Assembly: GCF_039543385.1 (NCBI RefSeq)
Contig: NZ_BAABJQ010000003.1
Coordinates: 124,001-188,000, forward strand
Source of the DNA: Rugosimonospora acidiphila
Lineage (GTDB): Bacteria; Actinomycetota; Actinomycetes; Mycobacteriales; Micromonosporaceae
Length of the DNA: 64,000 bases
Direction of reading: 5' to 3'
Shown: positions 8,393 to 16,785 of the stretch, one piece after another
Layout of the letters: each line of letters opens with the position of its first letter
Numbering within the stretch: position 1 is the stretch's first letter
The notes under the pieces: generated by a model
Told to the model about the DNA's origin: nothing
Databases searched by the model: none
The model's input: only the letters and a program-made list of their open reading frames with translations
Translations under genes and position numbers: made by a program

Positions 8393-9109
8393 TTACAGGG
8401 TGAAAACAGCCCGTGCGAGGTCGTCGGGGGCGGTACCTGCCTCGGCGATGAGTTCGCCTTCCGCGGACCAGATGCCCGAACGACCGGAGGTACGGTCGAA
8501 GCCACCACCGGTGGGACCCGCGAAGGCGGCCGTGGCCACCCACACCCCGTGGTCGGCGGCAACCCGGCGGGCGCGTTCGCCGTGAACGTCGGCCTCATGG
8601 TCGGCGTGGACGACTCCGGCGACATATCCGTCCATGCCCAGGGCGGCGGTCTTGACCGCATGTTCAGGAACTCCTGTGTCGCGGCAGACGGCAAGCCCGA
8701 GTCGCCAGCCGTCCACCTCGATCACCGCGGGTTCGCCAGGCACGAAGCGGTCGGCCTCGTCGCCATGCAGGTACACCTTCGCGTAGACCACGCGTGCGCC
8801 TCCGCCATCCATCGCCAGCACCCCTATGCCGGGACCTGGTACGGGCGCGCCCACCAGGGCAATCGTTCCAGTCTCGGCGCACGCAGCGACAATCGGAGCC
8901 AACCGCTCGTCATCGGGTGCGATCGGCGCGGCGTTCAGCTCGTATCCGGTCAACGACATCTCGGGGAACACCACCACACGCGCGTCCGCCGCGCGAACGG
9001 CTTGCGCATGGGCCGCGGCGTTGGCCGCCACAGCGTGGGCCACGCACCTCGGCTGCGCCACCGCGACGCTCAATGCCTGCTTCACAATTGGCCGCCCGTC
9101 GTCTGTCAT
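8393..9109 (-). CDS. carbon-nitrogen hydrolase (nitrilase superfamily)
   Basis: 238 residues. The Glu-Lys-Cys triad is complete: Glu50 (FPEMSLTGY), Lys111 (YAKVYLHGDE) and Cys142 (LAVCRDTG). The length and the LTGYEL motif fit the amidase/N-carbamoyl-hydrolase branches rather than true nitrilases. The enzyme is cytoplasmic and hydrolyses a C-N bond, but the substrate cannot be inferred. It is convergent with the HTH regulator gene, has no operon partner, and its promoter should lie in 9110-9200. Confidence 0.9.
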   Translation of the reverse strand: MTDDGRPIVKQALSVAVAQPRCVAHAVAANAAAHAQAVRAADARVVVFPEMSLTGYELNAAPIAPDDERLAPIVAACAETGTIALVGAPVPGPGIGVLAMDGGGARVVYAKVYLHGDEADRFVPGEPAVIEVDGWRLGLAVCRDTGVPEHAVKTAALGMDGYVAGVVHADHEADVHGERARRVAADHGVWVATAAFAGPTGGGFDRTSGRSGIWSAEGELIAEAGTAPDDLARAVFTL

Positions 9110-9422
9110 CGGATCTCAGAGATCACCCTACCCAGGTGCGGCCAAGCCACGAGAACCGGCGCTTCGTTTTCGCGAGACTTCGTTCGGTCTGTTCGTCAGC
9201 TTGATCGATCTCGGCGCGAACGCGGTCGGCTCCGATTACGAGAGCGTCCATAGTGTCCGAACGATGACCGGCAGCGAGTCGTCGACGTGGTACACGAGTT
9301 CGTCGTCACGCAGCCTGTCGGCAGCGCGACAGCGCCTCGGAAATAAATTCGCAACCGACGGCGCCGCCCGTACGTGTTCGACATGCCCGCCCATGAGGGC
9401 GGCATGACCGAGGAAGGAAATC
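9110..9422. other. intergenic stretch upstream of the ECF sigma gene
   Basis: No supported gene. It holds the divergent promoters of the nitrilase and sigma genes. A ten-pair stem with one bulge (9382-9406) lies just before the sigma gene's ribosome site at 9411 and could influence translation (inference). Confidence 0.4.
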
Positions 9423-9944
9423 GTGACCGCAGTGAAAACACCACAGGCGGCCGCGCCTCGCGCGTCGACCGCGGCGGATGGACAGGGCGACTTCGACGAG
9501 TTCTACGCGGCCAAGTTCGACGTTCTCAGGTCGCAGCTCTTCGCGTACCTGGGTGATCGGGCCGAGGCGCAGGATGTGGTCCAGGAGGCGTTCTGCCGGG
9601 CGTACAGCAGATGGGAACGGATCCGCAGGTACGAAGACCCCTATTCCTGGGTGCGTCGGGTCGCCTGGAATCTTGCCACCAGCAGGCTCCGCCGGCTGGA
9701 GACGACCCGAAAGTTCCTGCACCGCGAACGCGGAGAACATTTCGACGGGCCGTCACCGGATCGCGTGGCGCTGGTCGCGGCCTTGTCGAAGATACCGGCC
9801 CAGCTCCGTAAGGCGATCGTCCTGCACTACCTGGGGCAGCTGTCCGTCGCGGAGATCGCTGAGCAGGAGAGTGTGGCCGAGGGAACCGTCAAAAGCTGGC
9901 TCAGCCGGGGGAGAAGCGCCCTGGCCGAGCACCTGAAGGGATGA
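9423..9944 (+). CDS. ECF sigma factor, SigE-like subfamily
   Basis: 173 residues from a GTG preceded by GAGGAAGGA. Sigma region 2 spans about residues 24-90 (FDEFYAAKFDVL, then AQDVVQEAFCRAYSRWERI). Sigma region 4 spans about 115-170 (IPAQLRKAIVLHYLGQLSVAEIAEQ, then GTVKSWLSRGR). There is no C-terminal extension. A membrane protein resembling an anti-sigma factor starts 16 bases downstream, so the two form a typical sigma/anti-sigma unit. The stimulus is unknown. Confidence 0.93.
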   Translation: MTAVKTPQAAAPRASTAADGQGDFDEFYAAKFDVLRSQLFAYLGDRAEAQDVVQEAFCRAYSRWERIRRYEDPYSWVRRVAWNLATSRLRRLETTRKFLHRERGEHFDGPSPDRVALVAALSKIPAQLRKAIVLHYLGQLSVAEIAEQESVAEGTVKSWLSRGRSALAEHLKG

Positions 9945-9960
9945 CTGGGAAGGATTGGTA

Positions 9961-11265
9961 ATGACTGACAACTTGGACGAACTGGTTCAGGGCGCGTTCG
10001 CCGAATTCGACGCCGCCGAGCGCTCCGCCTACCTGCCGCTGCCGGGCACCGCGGCGGTACGACAGACGGTGGCCCGTCAGCGCAGAGTCCGTCTCACCGT
10101 ATTCTCGGTGGTCGGAGCGTTGCTGGTCGCCGCCCCGATCGCGGCGTACGCCGCCAACCCACGGGGCAACAACTCGCCGCCCGCCACGGGAGTCTCGCCG
10201 AGCCCGACGGCCTCGGCCAGCCCCACCCCGGCCAGCCCCACCCCGTCGGCCACTCCGTCGGCCGCGTCGACGGGTACGTCGTCGGCCACCTCTTCGGCGG
10301 TCGCCGTGGCGCCGGCGGACGTGCGCAACGCCACGCTTCAACTCCCGGCGTTCCCCGGCGAGGAGACCGCGTGCAAGGCGAAGGGCAAGAAGACCTTCGT
10401 CGACGGTACGGCGAAGCTGTCCGGCAGCGTGAAACTCGTTGTCGGGGAGTTGACGCCGATCCGGGCCAACCTCGACGGCGTCCCCGGCGGCGAGGAACTC
10501 ACCACCATTCGATGCCAGACCGAGGAGTCGCTCAACGTCACTCAACTGCTGGCCCTGAAGGTCGCCGCGGACGGCGCGCTGACCCCGATGGGGTACGTGG
10601 TCAACTCGACGGACGCCGCCAACCTGAGCGCGACATTCTCCCGCGAGAGCATCACGGTCGACGACGGCGTCGTGCGGCTCACCGCCTACGGCCCGTATCA
10701 GACGAACGGGTGGCAACCCTGCGACCGGCAGGTTCGGGGCTACGCCTTCCGCAACGGTGCCTTCCGCCAGGTGAGTGGGCCGACTAGCTTCCACAAGCCC
10801 TCCAAGGACTACCACCAGGTCGACTTCCGCAACACCGGCCTGCTGATCGGCATCGAGGACAATGACGGAGGCGGTACGGAGTACTGCGTACCGATGGCCA
10901 ACGGCGTCGGTGAGTCCAATGTGTACAACAGCGGCAGCGCCAGCGGCGGCACCACCCACTACACCTTCACCATCGGCTCCGTCTCCTTCGTCAACGCCAG
11001 CGACGGCGAGGCCACGTTCGCCATCCTCACGATGAGGTCGTCCGACGGCAAGACGTCGCAGACCCTCCAGCACTTCGCGCACGACGGCGACTACCCGCTG
11101 GGCTACCAGGTACTGCGGTCGGGCACCAACGGAGTCACCGCCATCAAGGGTGCGAAGGTCAGCGGAGCCACGGTACAGGTCACCGTCACGACCGCCGGTG
11201 GAGACCAGGTCTGGTCGTACGTCCCCTACGCCACCAACCAGAACTGGCAACGGGTCACCCCGTAG
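9961..11265 (+). CDS. membrane-anchored probable anti-sigma/sensor protein
   Basis: 434 residues from the ATG at 9961; GGGAAGGA lies just upstream, and a TTG six bases earlier is less likely. A cytosolic N-terminal stretch of about 40 residues (LDELVQGAFAEFDAAERSAY) is followed by one membrane segment at about 43-62. Next comes a Pro/Ser/Thr-rich linker (about 68-115), then a large extracytoplasmic domain of about 310 residues with a few cysteines. No catalytic motif is recognised. Position after the sigma gene and topology support an anti-sigma role. The short N-terminus lacks a recognisable zinc anti-sigma motif, so this is an inference. Confidence 0.75.
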   Translation: MTDNLDELVQGAFAEFDAAERSAYLPLPGTAAVRQTVARQRRVRLTVFSVVGALLVAAPIAAYAANPRGNNSPPATGVSPSPTASASPTPASPTPSATPSAASTGTSSATSSAVAVAPADVRNATLQLPAFPGEETACKAKGKKTFVDGTAKLSGSVKLVVGELTPIRANLDGVPGGEELTTIRCQTEESLNVTQLLALKVAADGALTPMGYVVNSTDAANLSATFSRESITVDDGVVRLTAYGPYQTNGWQPCDRQVRGYAFRNGAFRQVSGPTSFHKPSKDYHQVDFRNTGLLIGIEDNDGGGTEYCVPMANGVGESNVYNSGSASGGTTHYTFTIGSVSFVNASDGEATFAILTMRSSDGKTSQTLQHFAHDGDYPLGYQVLRSGTNGVTAIKGAKVSGATVQVTVTTAGGDQVWSYVPYATNQNWQRVTP

Positions 11266-11281
11266 CCCCTCAGGAAATCCA

Positions 11282-11310
11282 GCCGGCCCGCCCGAACAGG
11301 GCGGGCCGGC
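11282..11310 (+). terminator. strong hairpin after the sigma/anti-sigma pair
   Basis: Perfect 12-base stem (11282-11293 with 11299-11310) and five-base loop, 17 bases after the stop at 11265. Confidence 0.8.
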
Positions 11311-11412
11311 CGCAAAAATCCTCGTGCCACACGCCGGCACCCGGTGGGAGTTCCTGTTTCGCCTCAGCCGGGGTAGAAGCGCTGCCGCCGTCTCCGGCCT
11401 TGGCGACATCGG

Positions 11413-11671
11413 TCATGACGCTGCGACCCGTTCGCGGATCTCCACCGCCTTCTCAAGCATCTGCCGAGTGCTGGTGAACCAGGCCTGGAGATTCAGATCC
11501 ACGGTCCCAGCTCGCGCGCAGTTCCGCGGCTCCGGCTGGCCGGGGTGTGGTGAGCAGCGGCAGCCAGCCGTCCGCGCGCTTGGCGATGCGCCGCACGGCC
11601 TTGGAACTGGTGCCGCGCGTCTCGCCGGTGATGTGACGCTCGATCAGTGGCTCGTCCTCGGGGCGCCGTCC
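11413..11671 (-). pseudogene. truncated, frameshifted luciferase-like monooxygenase remnant
   Basis: One frame (11453-11671) reads TSSKAVRRIAKRADGWLPLL, which resembles the central motif of F420/flavin-dependent LLM-class oxidoreductases. A second frame (11413 to about 11505) carries on sensibly as VDLNLQAWFTSTRQMLEKAV before its stop. Joining them needs a frameshift near 11505. The first half of such an enzyme (about 300 residues) is missing, and an upstream stop precedes the fragment. Family assignment rests on motif memory only. Confidence 0.4.
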
Positions 11672-11741
11672 TCACTGCCGACCTGGCTGTCGCTGGCGAA
11701 AACCAGATGACCTCGGCGTACCACCTGGGTACGGTCGGGCG

Positions 11742-12284
11742 ATGCCCGAGCTGAAGCGGCTGCACGCCGGCCATGCCCCGGCGGTCCTGGCCTTCGAGTT
11801 GGCCAACCGCGCCTACTTCGCCGCCTCGATCTCCGACCGCGGCGACGACTTCTTCGCCCGGTTCACCGACGGGTACCACGCCCTGCTGGCCGAGCAGGAG
11901 ACCGGCATGCGCGCCTTCTACGTGCTCGTCGACGAGGACGGCTCGGTACTCGGCCGGTTCAACCTGGTGAACATCGAAGACCACACCGGGGAACTTGGCT
12001 ACCGGGTCGCGCAGCATGTGGCCGGCCGTGGCGTGGCGACGGCGACGGTCCGGGAGCTGTGCCGGCTGGCGGCGGCCCAGCACGGGCTGCGCACGCTGCG
12101 GGCGGCCGCCGCCAGCCAGAATGTCGCGTCCCAGAAGGTACTGACCAAAGCCGGGTTCGTCGCCGTCGGCCCGGCCGACCCGGCCCACCTCGGCGGTAAG
12201 CCAGGCACCTGGTATCGGCGCGACCTCGTGCACGACCTCGTCCTCAAACCCGCGGCGGTTCGAAGCGACCCTGCTGGTTCATGA
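11742..12284 (+). CDS. GNAT-family N-acetyltransferase (RimJ/RimL-like)
   Basis: 180 residues from the ATG at 11742. The acetyl-CoA-binding motif A is present (YRVAQHVAGRGVATATVREL), with preceding beta strands (YVLVDEDGSVLGRFNLVNI) and the later ASQNVASQKVLTKAGF segment typical of ribosomal-protein/small-molecule acetyltransferases. It probably N-acetylates a protein or antibiotic-like amine in the cytoplasm; the substrate is unknown. It stands alone between a degenerate monooxygenase remnant and a transposase remnant. Confidence 0.9.
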   Translation: MPELKRLHAGHAPAVLAFELANRAYFAASISDRGDDFFARFTDGYHALLAEQETGMRAFYVLVDEDGSVLGRFNLVNIEDHTGELGYRVAQHVAGRGVATATVRELCRLAAAQHGLRTLRAAAASQNVASQKVLTKAGFVAVGPADPAHLGGKPGTWYRRDLVHDLVLKPAAVRSDPAGS

Positions 12285-12289
12285 CGACA

Positions 12290-12385
12290 GTGGATGCGCC
12301 GCCATCGAGACCAGGCCAGCCAGTGGTCGATGGTGTGGTTGGTGGTGGTGAAGAGTTCGGCGAACAGGCGGCGGATCTTGTTCGG
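12290..12385 (-). pseudogene. C-terminal fragment of a DDE transposase
   Basis: The minus-strand frame reads NKIRRLFAELF, then HWLAWSRWRRIH, matching the characteristic C-terminal tail (EIRRLF followed by W..WRRxHQ) of actinobacterial IS4/IS701-type transposases. Only about 32 codons remain; a stop lies immediately upstream. Family-level assignment is from motif recognition. Confidence 0.5.
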
Positions 12386-12395
12386 TCACATAGCG

Positions 12396-14648
12396 TTACT
12401 CGAACCGGGCATTCTGGGTTGCGGTGATCCGGCTCAGGATCGGCAGACACGCCGCGATGATCGCGACCGAGATCAGCAATCCGCCGCATAGAGTCAGCGC
12501 GTAGCTCGGGTGCGGCAGTACGACGCCATGGCGTTCGGGCGCGAGTGCCCGGGCGATCGGGTAGGCAACCGACATCCCGACGCCGGCCGCGAGCACGGTC
12601 GCCGCGATCAGTGGCATCACGGTCTCCAACAGGACGGTGCGATAGAGAGTGCCTATCCCGGTACCGGTGACGCGCAGCAGCGTGAACGGCCGCTTGCGCT
12701 CCACCAGGCCTCCGGCGATGGCCACCGCGAGCCCGCAACCGGCGACCAGCAGCGTGACGCCGGCGAGGATGGTGACTATCCGCTGGATCTCCAGATACAG
12801 CTTGGCGCGCACATCGCCGACCTCACCGAACGTCACCGGCGTCTCGTAGGGCGAAATATCCTCGCGGTAGCCACTGAGTACGGTGCGGACCCGTTCCAGG
12901 GTTGCCTGGCTGTCCACCTTGACCATCAGGTCGCTGACCAGTTGCTGCGTTCCGTCCTCGGATGCCGCATGGCTGTTCGACGTGATGAACGGCAGGTAGT
13001 CGTTGAGCGCGCGTAGGTTGTCCGTGTACATCGCGCTCCCGTCCATCAGGACCGCGCGTGCGCCCGCCGGGCACACGCCTAGCGCCGGCAGCCGCTGCGC
13101 GTCGGCGCACCGCACGACCAGCTGGCCGCCAGGCCCCGACATCGGCCCTTCGTTCGGCAGCAGTACGGCGTCGTCGGCCTGGGACGGATGGTAGAGGGGG
13201 ACGGAGACCGTGCCGGGAATCGCGGCCAGTTTGGCAAGCAGCGGGCCAGCTTGGGACGGCGTGAGCCCTTCGATCGTGCCCGGGCCCGGTTTGAGCTGAT
13301 CGCCCTGAAGGAACCCGACCCGCAGGACGTCGCGCAGCGGACTGGTGTGCGTGGTGTCCTGCGAGTCGATTGCCGCTGGTACCAGCGCGGCCAGCGCGGT
13401 GCCGACCATGACCGCGAGCATCAGCCCACTGACGGCCCGGAACGAGGCGCGCGGATTGTCGGCCAGCCGGCGCGCGGCCAGCAGGCTGGACCCACCGAAG
13501 GTCCACCGAGCCAGCAGCCGAGACGCCATCATGGTCAGCCACGGTCCGGAGATCATGAGTCCGGTCATGACGAGGATCAGGGCGAGTACGGCCAGATCCG
13601 GGGTCCCGCGGGAGCCGCTGGGCGAGGTGAGGACCGGAATGATGAAGATCGCCAGGCCGATCAACAGCGGGATGACGCGCCACGAACGGGGTGCGGCCGG
13701 CGTGGCTCGCCGGGTGACACCGAGCGGCGAGATCTGCACCCGGCGCAGGGAAAGTAGGCAGCTGATCGCGGCCGTCACCGGGACGGCCACGAGGATGCCC
13801 ACGAATCCCCATCCGGTGGGAGTGATCGTGTCGTCGAAAAAGCGGTATCCCAGCAGCGGAATGTCTTTGAGCGCGGGACGGAGGACGGTATAGAGCCCGG
13901 TACCCAGTGCCGCGCCGAGGACCGCGCCGGCCACCGCGTCCACCGAGGCGACCACGTTGATCTGCGAGCGTTCCGCGCCGACCAGCCGCATCGCCGCGTA
14001 CCGTTGCTCACGGCGGGCCGCCGCCATCCGCGTCGCGTTGCCGATCAGCACGAGCATCGGGATGAGTAGCGCGACCGCGCCCATCGCGAAGCCGAACTGG
14101 TAGAACTGAGAGGTGGACAGGCCGTGCGGTGCGGTCTGGACCCGCCCGACCCGCATCGTGTGCGGCAGGTTCGTCAGGTCGGAGGCCCGGTGCCCGATCA
14201 CGATGACGAGATCGTCCGGGCTCTGCAGGCCGGCCGGACCGATGATTCCGGCCGGGGCGCCGGGAAAGCGGTCACCGAGTTCGTCCCCGGGCGTGGTGCG
14301 CAACAGTGTGGCCAACTCGGGAGAGACGTAGTACTGCCCCGGCGCCGGCATCGCCGACAGACCCGGCACCACCGGCGCGTGCGCGCCTACGATCGCGACG
14401 TCCAGCCGGTGCATAGTCGCGCCGTCGTACTCGTCCTCGCTGTAGTTCCACAGCAGCGAGCCGTGCGCGTCTGTTGTGCTGGTGCACTGCCAGCACGGCT
14501 TGCCGATGGCGTCCCGGTAGGCGTGATACATCGCCAGCACCGATAGCAGCAGCCCGACGCCGACGGCTACCGATAGCGCGGTGACCACCAGGCGGGTGAA
14601 CGCCTCCCGGCCGCTGCGCAGCGTCATGTGCAGTCCGAAGCGGATCAT
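12396..14648 (-). CDS. FtsX/MacB-type ABC transporter permease
   Basis: 750 residues. A membrane segment at about 18-40 is followed by a large extracytoplasmic region. Then come two sets of FtsX-like helices (about 205-310 with the ARREQRYAAMRLVGA motif, and about 640-745 with VERKRPFTLLRVTGT). Between them lie another helix pair and a second periplasmic domain of about 210 residues. This double-FtsX layout is typical of actinobacterial antibiotic or lipid exporters. The start codon overlaps the stop of the ATPase gene by one base, so translation is coupled. It is the last gene of the padR-ATPase-permease operon. The substrate is unknown. Confidence 0.93.
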   Translation of the reverse strand: MIRFGLHMTLRSGREAFTRLVVTALSVAVGVGLLLSVLAMYHAYRDAIGKPCWQCTSTTDAHGSLLWNYSEDEYDGATMHRLDVAIVGAHAPVVPGLSAMPAPGQYYVSPELATLLRTTPGDELGDRFPGAPAGIIGPAGLQSPDDLVIVIGHRASDLTNLPHTMRVGRVQTAPHGLSTSQFYQFGFAMGAVALLIPMLVLIGNATRMAAARREQRYAAMRLVGAERSQINVVASVDAVAGAVLGAALGTGLYTVLRPALKDIPLLGYRFFDDTITPTGWGFVGILVAVPVTAAISCLLSLRRVQISPLGVTRRATPAAPRSWRVIPLLIGLAIFIIPVLTSPSGSRGTPDLAVLALILVMTGLMISGPWLTMMASRLLARWTFGGSSLLAARRLADNPRASFRAVSGLMLAVMVGTALAALVPAAIDSQDTTHTSPLRDVLRVGFLQGDQLKPGPGTIEGLTPSQAGPLLAKLAAIPGTVSVPLYHPSQADDAVLLPNEGPMSGPGGQLVVRCADAQRLPALGVCPAGARAVLMDGSAMYTDNLRALNDYLPFITSNSHAASEDGTQQLVSDLMVKVDSQATLERVRTVLSGYREDISPYETPVTFGEVGDVRAKLYLEIQRIVTILAGVTLLVAGCGLAVAIAGGLVERKRPFTLLRVTGTGIGTLYRTVLLETVMPLIAATVLAAGVGMSVAYPIARALAPERHGVVLPHPSYALTLCGGLLISVAIIAACLPILSRITATQNARFE

Positions 14649-15322
14649 CAGACCCGTGCCCCCGTTGCGATGACCTGCCCGTCGCGGACCGTGATCTGCC
14701 GGTCGGCGTGCGACGCGACCCGCGCGTCATGGGTGACGAGGACGACCGCCGTGCCTTCTGCCCGGACCGTGTCCACCATCAGGTCCATCACCTTTTCACC
14801 GGTCAGCGAGTCGAGCGCGCCGGTCGGTTCGTCGGCGAACAGCACCTTCGGCCCGGTGACCAGCGCCCGGCCCACGGCGACCCGCTGCGCCTGGCCGCCG
14901 GACAGCTCACCGGTGCGCCGATCCTCGAGTCCGGCCAGTTCCAGGCGCGGGAACCACGACCTGGCCCGCTCATAGGCGGTACCTCGGCGCACTCCGGCCA
15001 GCAGTAACGGCAGCGCGACGTTGTCGACCGCGGTCAGTTCCGGTACGAGCTGGCCGAACTGGAACACGAACCCGAAGTCGGTCCGGCGCAGCCGGGTGCG
15101 CTCCCGGTCGGGCAGGGTGTCCAATCGTCGTGCGTCGAACGTCACGGTGCCGCTGTCCGGCGCGAAGATGCCGGCCAGGCAGTGCAACAACGTCGACTTG
15201 CCGGATCCGCTCGGCCCCATCACGGCGAGAATCTCGCCAGGCTCGAGGGACATGCTGGCGCCATGGAGCGCGACCGTGGCGCCAAAGGTCTTGGTGAGGT
15301 TGTCCGCGGACAGGATGGTCAT
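14648..15322 (-). CDS. ABC transporter ATP-binding protein (LolD/MacB-like)
   Basis: 224 residues. Walker A is GPSGSGKST, the Q-loop is in FGFVFQFGQL, the signature is LSGGQAQR, Walker B is VLFADEPTGALDS and the switch is THD. The ADEPTGALD form is diagnostic of the LolD/MacB/DevA class that pairs with FtsX-type permeases. The ATG at 15322 overlaps the end of padR by four bases. It energises the downstream permease, probably for export. Confidence 0.96.
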   Translation of the reverse strand: MTILSADNLTKTFGATVALHGASMSLEPGEILAVMGPSGSGKSTLLHCLAGIFAPDSGTVTFDARRLDTLPDRERTRLRRTDFGFVFQFGQLVPELTAVDNVALPLLLAGVRRGTAYERARSWFPRLELAGLEDRRTGELSGGQAQRVAVGRALVTGPKVLFADEPTGALDSLTGEKVMDLMVDTVRAEGTAVVLVTHDARVASHADRQITVRDGQVIATGARV

Positions 15323-15846
15323 CGGCTGACCTCGTCTCGGAGTTGGTCGAGCCGGGCCGCGGTCATGTCGATCCAGCGCAGGTCGGCTTCGAGGTGGAAG
15401 AGGCCGTAGTCGGCCAGCATGGTCCGGCTCAGCGGGCCGGCCTTGCGCATCGCGGTGAGTTCGCGCATCCGCTCGAGGTGCGCGTCGCGCTGGAGGTCCA
15501 GGTACCGTGCGGCCGGACGGTCGGACAGCAGGGCCAGGACGACCTTGACGAAGAGGGTGGCCTGCAGCATCGGCTCTGGCCGCTCGGGCTCGGACAACCA
15601 CGTCTCGACGTGGGCGACGCCGGTATCGGTGATCATGTACTGCTTGCGGTCGGGACCGCCGCCCGGGGTAGCGCCGAGCACCTGGATCTGCCCGTCGCGT
15701 TCCAGTCGGTTGAGCGTGCCGTAGAGCTGGCCGAAGGACAGCGGCCGCCCGTTGTCGGCGAACAGCGTGTCGTAGGAGCGCTTGAGTTCGTAGCCGTGGC
15801 TCGGCTCGGGTTCGAGCAGGCCGAGGAGGGTCGTGGGGACATTCAC
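15319..15846 (-). CDS. PadR-family transcriptional regulator
   Basis: 175 residues. An N-terminal winged helix (LLGLLEPEPSHGYELKRSYD, then GQLYGTLNRLERDGQI) is followed by a coiled-coil-like C-terminal dimerisation region typical of the longer PadR-s2 class. It is the first gene of an operon with the ABC ATPase and permease (four-base overlap). PadR proteins usually repress their own operon and lift off when they bind the exported drug. A perfect dyad at 15867-15896 upstream is the probable operator. Confidence 0.93.
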   Translation of the reverse strand: MNVPTTLLGLLEPEPSHGYELKRSYDTLFADNGRPLSFGQLYGTLNRLERDGQIQVLGATPGGGPDRKQYMITDTGVAHVETWLSEPERPEPMLQATLFVKVVLALLSDRPAARYLDLQRDAHLERMRELTAMRKAGPLSRTMLADYGLFHLEADLRWIDMTAARLDQLRDEVSR

Positions 15847-15855
15847 CCAAGCACT

Positions 15856-16176
15856 CTAAACCGGGGTATCACCCGAGAGAGTACCCTGAGGTGATAGTTC
15901 CGGGGTTTCTCCGGGGAAACCCTCATCTCGGCTACTTTCTTTGCTGGTGGCACGATCGCAGCCCGGCCAGGCGGCGCAGAAAGGGGTCGAAAAGCGGCCG
16001 GCCACCGGCACCCGGTATCCGGACTTTGCCAGCAGGGGCGCTACCTCGACGTAGCTGTGAATGTCGTACGGGTATCCGTGCAGGAGGATGATCGGCTGTC
16101 CGTCGGCGGGTCCTGCCTCGTGGTAGGCCACCCCGAGCACGTCGGTGATGACACGCCGAACCGGTAGGTTCGTCAT
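15856..16176 (-). pseudogene. truncated alpha/beta hydrolase
   Basis: A good ribosome site (GGAGG) and ATG at 16176 begin a normal alpha/beta hydrolase N-terminus: YHEAGPADGQPIILLHGYPY contains the HG oxyanion motif, followed by the start of the cap-side helix. Homology-like sequence stops near residue 55 (about 16010). The remaining frame is unrelated and reaches a stop after 106 residues, against about 280 expected. Nucleophile, acid and His are all missing. The degenerate 3' part overlaps the padR operator region, so a deletion joined the two loci. Confidence 0.65.
15867..15896. promoter_or_regulatory. PadR operator candidate
   Basis: Perfect inverted repeat TATCACC-N16-GGTGATA, 21 bases upstream of the padR start, in the position of the promoter of the padR-ABC operon. 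Confidence 0.55.
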
Positions 16177-16425
16177 TCTGCCTCCTCCCGGCTTGTCTCG
16201 TGTTGGATGGAATCTCCGGCGACGCTGCCGAAAGACCTTCTCCTGGGTGGGAGTTACGCCGCGCGGGGCGGGGCGCCGCTTGGTCGGAGCCTGACCCAGC
16301 TCGAGTCAGGTGGAGCCGCCTTTGCCGGGTGGGAAAATTTTCTTGAGTTCCCGTCCTTTCCGGTTTGATTCGAACGACTACCAGTGAAGTCGGTGGTGGA
16401 CGCCGACGGACAGGAAAGGTGGATC

Positions 16426-16785
16426 ATGAAGTATCTGTTGCTGCTGCACTCGCCGAGCGGGGCGCCCGTGGATCAGGCGAGTCAGGAGTACGCGGACACA
16501 TTCGCGGCCTACGCCGAGGCGAATGCGGCGATGGCGGCCGCGGGAGTGCTGTTGGACTGCGCGCCGCTGCAGCCGGTCGCGTCCGCGACCACGGTTCGGG
16601 TGCGTGGGGGCCGTACCTTGGTTACGGACGGTCCGGCCGCGGAGATCAAGGAGCAGGTCGGTGGCTATACGCTGCTGGAGTGTGCCGATCTTGATGAGGC
16701 GTTGAAGTGGGCGTCGACGATCCCCGCGGCGTCGAGCGGTTGGGTGGAGATTCGTCCGGTTGTTCCCGTGTCGATGCCGGCCTGA
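16426..16785 (+). CDS. YCII/DGPF-domain protein
   Basis: 119 residues from the ATG at 16426, preceded by GGAAAGGTGG. The start MKYLLLLHSPSG, the central RVRGGRTLVTDGPAAEIKEQ (a DGPF-like motif) and the closing GWVEIRPVVP are typical of the DGPF/YCII family. Such proteins are genetically tied to ECF42 sigma factors, as here, where the sigma gene overlaps the 3' end. The biochemical role is not established; they may be partners or targets of the sigma factor. A ten-base palindrome (GAAAATTTTC, 16333-16342) lies upstream. Confidence 0.92.
   Translation: MKYLLLLHSPSGAPVDQASQEYADTFAAYAEANAAMAAAGVLLDCAPLQPVASATTVRVRGGRTLVTDGPAAEIKEQVGGYTLLECADLDEALKWASTIPAASSGWVEIRPVVPVSMPA

Noticed and set aside
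9901..11409. 502-codon minus-strand frame
   Set aside because: Antisense to the anti-sigma-like gene; it crosses the terminator and has no motif.
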